Shown one piece after another: positions 9,179 to 17,875 of a stretch of DNA of 64,000 nucleotides (position 1 is the stretch's first letter; every line of letters begins with the position of its first letter). Both the position numbers and the translations under genes were made by a program. Location of the stretch: assembly GCA_023425865.1 (NCBI GenBank), contig JAFABV010000002.1, positions 62,001 through 126,000 on the forward strand. Reading direction: 5' to 3'. The notes beneath the pieces were generated by a model. It did not search any database, was not told the DNA's origin, and saw only the letters and a list, made by a program, of their open reading frames with translations. This DNA comes from Bacteroidota bacterium (GTDB lineage Bacteria > Bacteroidota > Bacteroidia > Bacteroidales > Bacteroidaceae).

Positions 9179-11269
9179 ATGAAGTTTTTTTCAAGAAGAT
9201 GGGCCGCAGGCCTGATGCTGGGCTTAGGTGTCTGTGGTATGGCACGGGCACAGCAGTCCGACTCGCTGCGCATGGACAGCATCATCCATGCCCTGCCCGA
9301 GGTGATGGTCAAGGGCGAGCGCCCGGTGGTGAAGGTCGAAGGCAGCGCGCTGGTCTACGACCTTCCGCGACTGGTCGAAAAGAAGGCCATCGACAATGTC
9401 TACGACGCCCTGCAACAGCTGCCGGGCGTCATCAAGAACGGCGAGACGCTGCAGCTGGGTGCCCTGCCCGTGACCGTCATCCTCGACGGCAAGGTCACCA
9501 CCATGACCGTCGAGCAGCTCACCACGGTGCTGCAAAGCCTGCCACCCTCGCGCGTGCGGCGCGTGGAGGTGATGTACAACGCGCCGGCGAGGATGCAGGT
9601 GCGCGGCGCGGTGATCAATGTGGTGCTGCGCCACGACAACGCCGACGGCTCGCCGCTGCAGGGCGAGGTCAACATAGGCTACCGGCAAGACCACGAAGCC
9701 GCCTTTGGCGAGCGCGCTTCGCTGCTCTATCACCGCGGCAGGTGGTCGGTAGACGCAATGTATAAACACAGCCACGGCAAATCGTTCTCGTGGCTCGACG
9801 ACCGCTCGCACCATCGCCTCGACGACGGCACGGTACACGACGTGAACACCCACGAGGTGGACCGCGCGCGCAGCCATGGCGACGACTACCGTGTAGGCAT
9901 CGACTACAACATTGCCGACAACCACCGCCTGAGCCTCGTCTACACCGGCAGCTACGGCAAGTCGACGACCCAGCAGCTCATCTCGGGCAACGTCACGGGC
10001 ACCACCGACATCGACGGCCACTCGTGGCTGCACAACGTGCGCATAGACTATGCCGCGCCCATCGGCCTGAAAGCGGGCCTGGAGACGACGTGGTATCACG
10101 CCCCTGAGACGCAGCTCCTGGCCAGCGCGATGCCCACCGGCACGCTCAACTATGCCGTCGACAACGCCCAGCGGGTGAACCGCTGGAAGGCCTTCCTCGC
10201 CCAGGAGCACACGCTCGGCCACGGATGGGGCATCAACTATGGCGCTATCTACACCACGAGCATCAACCACAGCCGCCAGCTCTATACCTCGGTGGCGCAG
10301 ACCACGGGCACGGAGCCCGAGTCGTCGACCACACGTCAGCGCGAGGATGTGGTGAATGTCTATGGCGGGTTCAGCAAGGCGTTCTCGCCGAAGCTGTCGG
10401 TCGAGGCCTCCCTCGCCGCCGAATACTACCACCGGCCGGCGTTGCACCGCTGGCGCCTGTACCCCACCTTCAATCTCACCTGGCAGCCCGCCGAGGGTCA
10501 TTACCTGCAGTTCGGTCTGAGCAGCGACCGCATTTATCCCGACTATTGGGCCATGACCAACTTCATCACCTACAGCAACGGCGGCTACAACGAGGTGACC
10601 GGCAACCCCGACCTGCGGCCCTTGACGGTGTATAAGGCTCAGCTGGTGTATGTGCTCAAAGGCAAATACCAGTTTGTGGGCTGGTTTCAGCATACCGACG
10701 ACTATTTCGTGCAGACGCCTTACCAGCGCCACGACCGCCTGACGGTGAGCTACAAGGTGCTCAACTTCGACTTCCAGCAGCAGGCCGGGCTCATGGCTGC
10801 CGTGCCCGTGAAGGTGGGGCAGTGGCTCGACACCCGGCTGTCGCTCATCGGCGTGTGGCAGCGCGAAAAGAACTCGCGGTTCTACGACATTCCCTTCGAC
10901 CGCGACAACGTGATGACGATGGCCAGCATGAACAGCACCATCACGCTATCGAAGAAGCCCGACATCACGCTCTCTGTAGACGGTATGGTGCACACCCGCG
11001 GCATACAGGCCATCTACGACCTGCCCGCATCGGGCAACCTCGACCTCAGCGCCCGCTGGCTGTTCTGGAACAAAAGGGCCACGCTGCGGGTGTTCTGCGA
11101 CGATATTTTCGAGACATCGAACATCAACCCGCGCATCGACTACCGTGGGCAAGACCTCCGTATGTACTTCTCGTGCTACCGCCAGGTGGGCGTGTCGTTC
11201 ACCTACCGCTTCGGCGCCTACAAGGAGAAGCAGCGCGAGGAGGTCGACCGCTCACGATTCAAGAACTGA
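9179..11269 (+). CDS. TonB-dependent-receptor-like outer-membrane beta-barrel protein
   Basis: 696 residues with a cleavable signal peptide (cut near MARAQ). A plug-like segment follows (LPEVMVKGERPVVKVEGSAL, then DNVYDALQQLPGV and RVRRVEVMYNAPARMQVRGAVINVVLR), and then a long beta-barrel rich in alternating aromatic strands. It resembles the OMP_b-brl_3 class of Bacteroidetes TonB-dependent proteins. It lacks the N-terminal carboxypeptidase-like domain typical of SusC. No cognate SusD is adjacent, so the ligand is unknown. Third-position GC is clearly higher than in flanking genes, which may reflect transfer or expression bias. A TATCTTTG -7 box lies at 9095-9102. Confidence 0.85.
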   Translation: MKFFSRRWAAGLMLGLGVCGMARAQQSDSLRMDSIIHALPEVMVKGERPVVKVEGSALVYDLPRLVEKKAIDNVYDALQQLPGVIKNGETLQLGALPVTVILDGKVTTMTVEQLTTVLQSLPPSRVRRVEVMYNAPARMQVRGAVINVVLRHDNADGSPLQGEVNIGYRQDHEAAFGERASLLYHRGRWSVDAMYKHSHGKSFSWLDDRSHHRLDDGTVHDVNTHEVDRARSHGDDYRVGIDYNIADNHRLSLVYTGSYGKSTTQQLISGNVTGTTDIDGHSWLHNVRIDYAAPIGLKAGLETTWYHAPETQLLASAMPTGTLNYAVDNAQRVNRWKAFLAQEHTLGHGWGINYGAIYTTSINHSRQLYTSVAQTTGTEPESSTTRQREDVVNVYGGFSKAFSPKLSVEASLAAEYYHRPALHRWRLYPTFNLTWQPAEGHYLQFGLSSDRIYPDYWAMTNFITYSNGGYNEVTGNPDLRPLTVYKAQLVYVLKGKYQFVGWFQHTDDYFVQTPYQRHDRLTVSYKVLNFDFQQQAGLMAAVPVKVGQWLDTRLSLIGVWQREKNSRFYDIPFDRDNVMTMASMNSTITLSKKPDITLSVDGMVHTRGIQAIYDLPASGNLDLSARWLFWNKRATLRVFCDDIFETSNINPRIDYRGQDLRMYFSCYRQVGVSFTYRFGAYKEKQREEVDRSRFKN

Positions 11270-11532
11270 GCCACGGCCTCTTAGGGCGTATGGCCGCGCG
11301 CTATGGGCATATAGCGTCGTGGTCGTGAGGGGGTATGTAGTGCGTAGTATCGCGTTCTTATGGGTAGGCGCGCAGACTGTTTGTCACTATACATGGTACG
11401 GTGAGAAGCCTGCGCCATGGGTGTAAGCATCATGGTATGTAAGTGCTTCAAGCCCCCTTTCTCCTGGCTTACAGCATGTGTAGGCCTCACCTCCGCGCCA
11501 ATGCGGCAACATGACTCTACCCAAGGTGTCGG

Positions 11533-11624
11533 ATAATTCTATATAGAATCATCGTATGGTTTTATATAGAATTATCTTATGGTTTTATATAGAATGAACG
11601 GATGGTTTTATATAGAACCATTTG
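11533..11624 (+). repeat. 23-bp palindromic tandem repeat, locus 1 (4 units)
   Basis: Four contiguous 23-base units. Each is a near-palindrome of the form ATRRTTYTATATARAAYYAT followed by a three-base spacer (CGT, CTT, CGG, TTG). The third unit is the least symmetric. The same unit occurs in tandem at 31297-31388 and 55691-55805. No reading frame crosses it. Confidence 0.93.
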
Positions 11625-11833
11625 ATATCTCCACCCAAATCATTATTCCGGCAGTGCTTTCGTGTACTGCCTTTTCCCCTGCCGATGCCTTTGGTACGGC
11701 CTTTTAGTACTACGTAGAAATAGGGTTGTATAACGCTTTTGGGTATGACATGTGTTTATGCACGTTACCTATTTGCCATATGGCTTCAGTGGCTGACCAT
11801 CAACTCCAGCCTTGTGTTATCACCACGTCCGTG

Positions 11834-12106
11834 AGTTGTCTTGGCATGTTTTGCCGTGTGGTGTCACCATGCTTTGGGGTTCTCCCACCGTCTTCTGTCT
11901 CCCCGACGCAATAATCACCAGAATCTACGGCGTGACACGCTGTCTCCTCGTGCCATTACGCCTTGCAATCCCCCTCGTGACACGCTGCCTCCCCGAGGCA
12001 TGCTACGGTAGACCCCCCTTGAGTACTTAAACCTTAGCTTTCCTCTACAGGCCGGTTCATGCACGAAGGCTGTCGTTATAAATGCGTGATGCACGGATAT
12101 GAACGG
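11834..12106 (+). repeat. Dispersed intergenic element, copy A
   Basis: The block from TGTCTTGGCATGTT to ATGCACGGATATGAA shares ordered stretches of near identity with 15003-15255. Shared segments include GGTGTCACCATGCTTTGGGG, a CCCACCGT block, CAATAATC, a CATGCYACGGTAGA block and TGATGCACGGATATGAA. Spacing between blocks differs by small indels. It holds no plausible gene. Confidence 0.75.
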
Positions 12107-12150
12107 GTTGTGGCATCCGTGGCTCTCTCACGGCACGGACTTTGGGGCAT

Positions 12151-12186
12151 AAAAAAAAACCGCTCCAACACTATTGTCGGAGCGGC
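12151..12186 (-). terminator. Intrinsic terminator of the superoxide reductase gene
   Basis: CCGCTCC (12160-12166) pairs with GGAGCGG (12179-12185). On the minus strand the stem is followed by nine T residues (12151-12159). It lies about 50 bases past the stop codon. Confidence 0.92.
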
Positions 12187-12232
12187 GGGAAATATGTCGG
12201 TTGTCCTATTGAAGACAGCTCAGGCGGAAGTG

Positions 12233-12598
12233 TTATGACTTCCAAACACCGTGCAGGTTGCAGAACTCGCGTGCGAAGAGAGCCTCCTCGTCGGTCTTGA
12301 ACTCAGCAACGGGCTTGTCGCTCGGTGTGAGATACTTGCGCAGCACCTGGGTAGCGGTAACCAGCTCAATCCACTGGATAGAGTGCTCGGCGGTCATGGG
12401 ATGCTCTACAGAGCCTACGCTAACGCGATAGCCACCCTCGATTTTCTCTACAACGGGAACGTGCTTCTCGGTAGCGGCGTCTGTGGTGTTCTCCACAACG
12501 AGCTCCAAGTCACCTGCGAGCTGACCTTCGCCAGCGCTTACTACCTCAACCAGACTGCCTGTAGCAGCATTCTTATAGATTTCGTTTACTTTTGCCAT
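12233..12598 (-). CDS. Superoxide reductase (desulfoferrodoxin family) without the center I cysteines
   Basis: A 121-residue protein that should reduce superoxide to hydrogen peroxide without releasing oxygen. All center II iron ligands are visible: E44-K45-H46 (EKHVP), H66, H72 (HPMTAEHSIQWIEL), C113 and H116 (FCNLHGVW). The N-terminal third aligns with the rubredoxin-like domain of desulfoferrodoxins (YKNAATGSLVEVV, EGQLAGDLELVV), but all four cysteines of center I are gone; C113 is the only cysteine. It therefore resembles the class III enzymes known from Treponema. The start at 12596-12598 is preferred to an ATG nine bases upstream. A matching promoter lies at 12629-12659. Confidence 0.92.
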   Translation of the reverse strand: MAKVNEIYKNAATGSLVEVVSAGEGQLAGDLELVVENTTDAATEKHVPVVEKIEGGYRVSVGSVEHPMTAEHSIQWIELVTATQVLRKYLTPSDKPVAEFKTDEEALFAREFCNLHGVWKS

Positions 12599-12628
12599 AA
12601 TATTCAATTTTTGCGTTTATGTATATTG

Positions 12629-12659
12629 CAAAGATAGGGCTTTAGGTTGAAACCTCCAA
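12629..12659 (-). promoter_or_regulatory. Superoxide reductase promoter
   Basis: On the minus strand TTGG (12656-12659) and TATCTTTG (12629-12636) are 19 bases apart. Transcription would begin about 25 bases upstream of the start codon. Confidence 0.8.
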
Positions 12660-12875
12660 CGATTCCTTGTAAAAAATACAACGAAAATAACATTTTTTTT
12701 ACATCCGCGGCGTCATGCCGGCGCGTGCATGGCCCTTGGGGGTGGAAGACGGGCGCCCGCATCTCATGGGCACGGGGGCGGTAATATATAGTAAGGTGGG
12801 AAGTGGGTGACAGCTATTAAATTGTAACGCAGAATACAAAGATATGAAATTAATATCATAAAATATGGTAAAATA

Positions 12876-12906
12876 CTTGCGTCGTCGAAATAAAAGCGTA
12901 CCTTTG
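12876..12906 (+). promoter_or_regulatory. Candidate promoter for the helicase-RRM unit
   Basis: CTTG at 12876-12879 and TACCTTTG at 12899-12906 are separated by 19 bases. The start of transcription would be near 12913, leaving a leader of roughly 310 bases before the helicase ATG at 13225. Confidence 0.6.
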
Positions 12907-12912
12907 TCACCA

Positions 12913-13224
12913 TAAGAACAATTCGTTTTGCAGTATTTGTTGGCAACTATGCTTTTTCCGTCTTGATACAAGCAGGATTTATCATCGTAGACTTCATCTC
13001 AAAATAATGTTTCTTGTCTGCCTTACCATGCACCGCATGTGGGGTAGAGTCAGCGTTTAACAATGATAGATAGAACTGTATCAGCAAAGTTTGTCCCATA
13101 GTAATACCATTTTTCATTTCATCCGTCGGAAACGCCGTATGTCAGGCCAAGCCTGCCTTCTCCCATTGCCCAGTTTCCGGCATAATCACGACCCAAGGCT
13201 GCACTTGGCGCAGTCGCATTTCCA
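12913..13224 (+). other. Long untranslated leader of the DEAD-box helicase
   Basis: About 310 bases between the predicted transcription start and the helicase start codon. There is no convincing coding region and no recognised riboswitch motif. Long structured leaders are common for cold-induced RNA helicase genes, so regulation at the RNA level is a reasonable inference but is not shown by the sequence. Confidence 0.4.
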
Positions 13225-14340
<1,116 letters not shown>

Positions 14341-14372
14341 TTTTTTTTTATTATTCAATTCAACACAAGCAA

Positions 14373-14849
14373 ATGAACATTTTCGTTTCAAACATTAATT
14401 TTAGCACGCAGGAGGAGAGTTTTCAGAATCTGTTTTCTGCCTATGGTGAGATCACTTCTGCAAGAATCATTACTGACCGTGAGACTGGACGTTCGCGTGG
14501 CTTCGGCTTCGTAGAAATGCCCAATGAAGAGGAGGGACAGGCAGCTATCGATGCCATCAACGGAACCGAATTTGAAGGAAAGACACTCAACGTGGGTGTG
14601 GCACGCCCGCGCGAAGAGCGCCCAAGGCGTGAGAGCTACAGCAGCCGCGGTGGATACAGCAACGACCGTGGAGGCTATGGCAATCGCGGAGGCGGATACA
14701 ACGACCGTGGCGGCTACGGCAATCGTGGCGGTGGCTATGGCAACCGTGGCGGCGGATACAACCGTGGCGGTTTCAACGGCCGTGACAACTACAACACGCG
14801 CGAACGCTACAGCGTCAACGAAGACTACAGTAACGAAGACCGTTACTAA
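14373..14849 (+). CDS. RRM-type RNA-binding protein with Gly/Arg-rich tail
   Basis: 158 residues. One RNA recognition motif spans about residues 1-80, with RNP2 (IFVSNI) and RNP1 (SRGFGFVEM) intact. A tail of repeated RGGY, NRGG and DRGGY units follows from about residue 90 to 140. Such proteins bind single-stranded RNA and are cold-induced in other bacteria; their small glycine-rich tails can promote self-association. It is co-directional with the helicase gene and followed by a strong terminator, so the two form a likely two-gene unit. The tail repeats in the DNA could vary in number between strains. Confidence 0.95.
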   Translation: MNIFVSNINFSTQEESFQNLFSAYGEITSARIITDRETGRSRGFGFVEMPNEEEGQAAIDAINGTEFEGKTLNVGVARPREERPRRESYSSRGGYSNDRGGYGNRGGGYNDRGGYGNRGGGYGNRGGGYNRGGFNGRDNYNTRERYSVNEDYSNEDRY

Positions 14850-14920
14850 ATCCATAGTCGCGTAATTTCCGCTACACATAGACTCATGCCGGCCTCCGAA
14901 GGCGCAGGTATAGATACGGC

Positions 14921-14965
14921 AAAAGGATTGCTGCTGCCCTTTGGGGCAGGGGCAGTCCTTTTTCG
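14921..14965 (+). terminator. Intrinsic terminator of the helicase-RRM unit
   Basis: An 18-base stem with a few mismatches (AAAGGATTGC... paired with ...GCAGTCCTTT) around a short loop, followed by five T residues and a second T run. It starts about 70 bases past the RRM gene stop. Confidence 0.85.
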
Positions 14966-15002
14966 GGTTTTTATAAAAGAAAGGTAGGGGCGTGCGTCAG
15001 GG

Positions 15003-15255
15003 CTGTCTTGGCATGTTCTGCCGCGCGGTGTCACCATGCTTTGGGGCTGTCCCACCGTGGCAATAATCGTCGTGATTTCGCTGGGATGCGGTGCCTCTCC
15101 GTGGCAAAAAATGCTGGGATTTTCGCCGGAATACACTGCCTCTCAAGAGCATGCCACGGTAGAACCCCATGGTGTGCTTACATCTTATCGTTTGTCTACT
15201 GGTCCGCTCGACGCGCGCAAACTGACATAATCTGACAGTGATGCACGGATATGAA
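15003..15255 (+). repeat. Dispersed intergenic element, copy B
   Basis: Second copy of the element at 11834-12106, in the same orientation. It starts TGTCTTGGCATGTT and ends ATGCACGGATATGAA. Inside are imperfect sub-repeats built on a CTGCCTC...GTGGCA-type motif. It lies between the RRM terminator and msrBA, and no gene is evident. Confidence 0.75.
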
Positions 15256-15403
15256 GAGGCAGACGCTCTCATGCTCCTTCCGCTAAACCTTATTTTCGGC
15301 TTATCAAACGGTATGCCTTGATAAGTGATAAAAACTTAAAAATGGGTGGGAGAAGGATGGAAGGAAAAGAAAATATTGTAATTTTGACAAAAACAAGGCA
15401 ACT

Positions 15404-16483
15404 ATGCGACATATCATACTGATGGTGACGCTCATGACCCTGGTCCTGATGGGCTGCCGCACGGAAGCCTCTACCGGACCTATTAATAAGGAGAATACAA
15501 CCATGCAAATCAATGACACAAGGCAATATACCAAGCCCACTGACGAGCGGCTGCGCGAGATGCTCACGCCGGAGCAGTATGCCGTGACGCAGCAGGCGGC
15601 CACCGAACGACCCTATATCAACGAGTACGACGACGAGTTCAGGCCGGGCATCTACGTCGACATTACCACCGGTCAACCCCTCTTTGCCTCGACCGACAAG
15701 TATGACTCGGGTTGTGGATGGCCTGCCTTCACGCGACCTATCGACGAGAGTCTGCTGGTGAGCCTTACTGACTGTTCGCACGGCATGGTGCGCACCGAGG
15801 TGAGGAGCAAGCTGGGCGATGCTCATTTGGGGCATGTCTTCCCCGACGGACCTCGGGAGACGGGCGGGCGGCGCTTCTGCATCAACAGTGCCTCGCTGCG
15901 CTTTGTGCCCGAAGAAAGAATGAAAGCCGAGGGATATGGCGAATATCTCAAACTATTTAAACATGACAAGAAGATGAAAGACATTTATCTGGCAGGAGGA
16001 TGCTTCTGGGGAACAGAGCATTACTTCAAGCAAATAGAGGGCGTGACCGCCACCGAGGTGGGCTACGCCAACGGCATTACCGAGAACCCTACGTACCAGG
16101 AGGTGTGTGCCGACAATACGCAGTTCGCAGAGACGGTACACGTAACCTACGACCCCGAGGTGGCGAGTCTGGAGTTTCTGCTCAACCTCTACTTCATGGC
16201 CATCGACCCCACGAGCGTCAATAGGCAGGGGCACGACGTGGGGTCGCAGTACCGTACGGGCGTGTATTACACTGATGAGGCCGACGTGCCGGTGATACGT
16301 AAGGTGTTTGATGAGCAGCAGCGTAAGCTCTCAGAGCTTATTGCCGTGGAACTTGAGCCGCTGAAGAACTTCTACACGGCCGAGGATTACCACCAGGATT
16401 ATCTCGACAAGAATCCTACTGGCTACTGCCACCTGCCGAGCAGCCTCTTCGAGTATGCGCGCAAGGCAAAGATGAAAAAATAG
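15404..16483 (+). CDS. msrBA: Bifunctional methionine sulfoxide reductase, MsrB-MsrA lipoprotein
   Basis: 359 residues. A lipoprotein signal (LVLMGC) anchors it outside the cytoplasm. The MsrB domain (about residues 40-180) has SGCGWPAF and the catalytic cysteine in RRFCINSASLRF; it lacks the zinc CxxC pairs. The MsrA domain (about residues 190-350) has GCFWGTEHYF with its catalytic cysteine and ends YHQDYLDKNPTGYC. The order B then A is the reverse of the common MsrA-MsrB fusion. It repairs both stereoisomers of oxidised methionine in envelope proteins. TAATTTTG at 15379-15386 could be its -7 box, giving a very short leader. Confidence 0.95.
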   Translation: MRHIILMVTLMTLVLMGCRTEASTGPINKENTTMQINDTRQYTKPTDERLREMLTPEQYAVTQQAATERPYINEYDDEFRPGIYVDITTGQPLFASTDKYDSGCGWPAFTRPIDESLLVSLTDCSHGMVRTEVRSKLGDAHLGHVFPDGPRETGGRRFCINSASLRFVPEERMKAEGYGEYLKLFKHDKKMKDIYLAGGCFWGTEHYFKQIEGVTATEVGYANGITENPTYQEVCADNTQFAETVHVTYDPEVASLEFLLNLYFMAIDPTSVNRQGHDVGSQYRTGVYYTDEADVPVIRKVFDEQQRKLSELIAVELEPLKNFYTAEDYHQDYLDKNPTGYCHLPSSLFEYARKAKMKK

Positions 16484-16505
16484 GTTGGCGGGTAATACAA
16501 TACTG

Positions 16506-16592
16506 AGAACGGTGCAAAGTCTGCGCGTTTGGGGGGTGTTTACATGGTAAATACGATGATACCAAACGCTTTTGAAGACTTTGCACCGTTCT
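16506..16592. repeat. Long imperfect inverted repeat between convergent genes
   Basis: The arm at 16506-16521 (AGAACGGTGCAAAGTC) is an exact reverse complement of 16577-16592. Inside it, CGTTTGG (16526-16532) pairs with CCAAACG (16562-16568). The 87-base structure sits between msrBA and a minus-strand barrel gene. It lacks clear T runs, so it may be a bidirectional terminator or a small mobile palindrome. Confidence 0.8.
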
Positions 16593-16691
16593 GTTGTTGT
16601 CCCTTCGCCGATACCGGGTACCCTTTTCATAGGCACCGATGGTTTCGGGTCGTGGGGACAGGGGGTGTAGCCTTTCGGGCTGGGCCGTGGG

Positions 16692-17468
16692 CTACAGGGG
16701 GAACTTGTAGCCGAGCGTGAGCGCGAAGGTGCTGTTGCGGACCGATGAGCTGGAGTTGGAGCCTACGTACGTGTCACTGTTCTTGCTCTGGTCTGTCAAG
16801 CCGATGCTGTATCTGAAGTCGGCGACGATGTTCTTGTATTCGTAGCTGATGCCTACCGGCAGCGAGAGTGAGAAGGTGCGCAGGTTGTCGGCATCGCCCA
16901 GGGCGGTAGTCGCGGTTTGGCCCTGATAGCTGACGGTCATGTCGCCCTTTACCTTCTTGCTTACGGCAAACTCGGGTTGCAGTCCGGCCTTGACGGCGAG
17001 ACCCTTCCATACGTAGGCGTTGGCCAGCACGGGGATGGTGACGCTGTTGAGCTGGAGCTTGAGGTCATCGTCGAAGGTGACGCGCACGCCGTTGTCTTCT
17101 GTTGTAAAGCCCTTGGTGTCGTATTTCGCTCCCTGCTGGGTGAAGAAGGCACCCACCGACAGTCCGAACACGTCGGTGAACTGGTATTGTGCCTCAGCGC
17201 CAACGGTAAATCCCACCTTGCTCTTGTTGTCGTTGAACATGATGGCACCAACCTTGGGCAGGTTGTCGGGCGTGACGGGTGCCAGACCACCTGTTGGGTC
17301 GATGGCCGAAGCAATGGCGTAGGCGGCGGTGACGGGTGTCTTGCCAGAGAAATTGCTGACGGTGATACCCACTTTGGGGGTGATGGAGAAGGTTCCCGGT
17401 TTCTGTTGGGCACACAATGTGGAAGCGGCAAGAAGGGCCGCGGACAGCATAAGACAATACTTTTTCAT
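16692..17468 (-). CDS. Small outer-membrane beta-barrel protein
   Basis: 258 residues. The start at 17466-17468 gives a clean signal peptide (MKKYCLMLSAALLAASTLCAQ); an upstream ATG would add an unlikely 21-residue tail. The mature part reads as alternating strands ending in LTLGYKFPL with a terminal hydrophobic pattern typical of outer-membrane barrels (OMP_b-brl / PorT-like class). The function is unknown. tRNA-Gln lies upstream on the same strand, separated by a short hairpin. No clear -7 box was found between that hairpin and the start, so read-through from the tRNA promoter is possible. Confidence 0.8.
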   Translation of the reverse strand: MKKYCLMLSAALLAASTLCAQQKPGTFSITPKVGITVSNFSGKTPVTAAYAIASAIDPTGGLAPVTPDNLPKVGAIMFNDNKSKVGFTVGAEAQYQFTDVFGLSVGAFFTQQGAKYDTKGFTTEDNGVRVTFDDDLKLQLNSVTIPVLANAYVWKGLAVKAGLQPEFAVSKKVKGDMTVSYQGQTATTALGDADNLRTFSLSLPVGISYEYKNIVADFRYSIGLTDQSKNSDTYVGSNSSSSVRNSTFALTLGYKFPL

Positions 17469-17529
17469 CTCTATGGTTTTTATGGTGATAATGTAAGTTA
17501 ATCTGTATGCAAGTATCGTGCAGAAATGC

Positions 17530-17553
17530 AAAAGCCCCTTTTACGGGGCTTTT
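17530..17553 (-). terminator. Intrinsic terminator after tRNA-Gln
   Basis: AAAAGCCCC and GGGGCTTTT pair perfectly around a six-base loop, symmetrical enough to work in both directions. It lies 28 bases past the tRNA 3' end on the minus strand. Confidence 0.85.
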
Positions 17554-17580
17554 AATGTATTTTGGTTGATGATTTGAAAG

Positions 17581-17651
17581 TTGTCCTACGCGGATTCGAA
17601 CCACGACTGAGAGAACCAAAAACTCTAGTGCTACCGTTACACCATAGGACA
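17581..17651 (-). tRNA. tRNA-Gln (UUG anticodon)
   Basis: The minus-strand sequence folds as a cloverleaf. The acceptor TGTCCTA pairs with TAGGACA, the D stem is GTGT/GCAC, the anticodon loop TTTTGGT carries TTG, and the T arm has TTCGAAT. The CCA end is not encoded. The U31-U39 position of the anticodon stem is unpaired. It has a well-formed promoter at 17662-17692 and a terminator downstream. Confidence 0.93.
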
Positions 17652-17661
17652 ATCTGGGTTG

Positions 17662-17692
17662 CAAAGGTAAGGCTTTTCGGGTGTATAGCCAA
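17662..17692 (-). promoter_or_regulatory. tRNA-Gln promoter
   Basis: On the minus strand TTGG (17689-17692) and TACCTTTG (17662-17669) are 19 bases apart. The predicted start lies just upstream of the mature tRNA 5' end. Confidence 0.85.
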
Positions 17693-17875
17693 ATTTTTCG
17701 CTGGCTTTTTGTGTGATAAAATCTTGCTTGGACAAGAATACACGGTGCGGCATCGGCCGCGGGCGTACCCGTGGCTGGTGCCGCACCGGGGGGAGGGGCG
17801 CGGTGCGCGGGGTGAGGTAGTTGCCCGGGAAGGTGTCCCGACGGCGATGTGTACGTGTGTGGGGCAGGAGTACCG

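Larger units (their letters stand above)
11270..12150. other. Long intergenic region with two repeat families
   Basis: About 880 bases between the barrel gene and the superoxide reductase terminator. It contains the 23-bp palindromic array (11533-11624) and dispersed element copy A (11834-12106). No credible coding region was found: open frames here are short, lack family signal, and overlap the repeats. Confidence 0.6.

Noticed and set aside
9224..10732. A 502-codon open frame antisense to the outer-membrane barrel gene
   Set aside because: It exists because the plus-strand gene has very high third-position GC, which suppresses stops on the opposite strand. It has no signal peptide, domain or motif, and its residues (Val, His, Arg, Gly rich) are typical of shadow frames.
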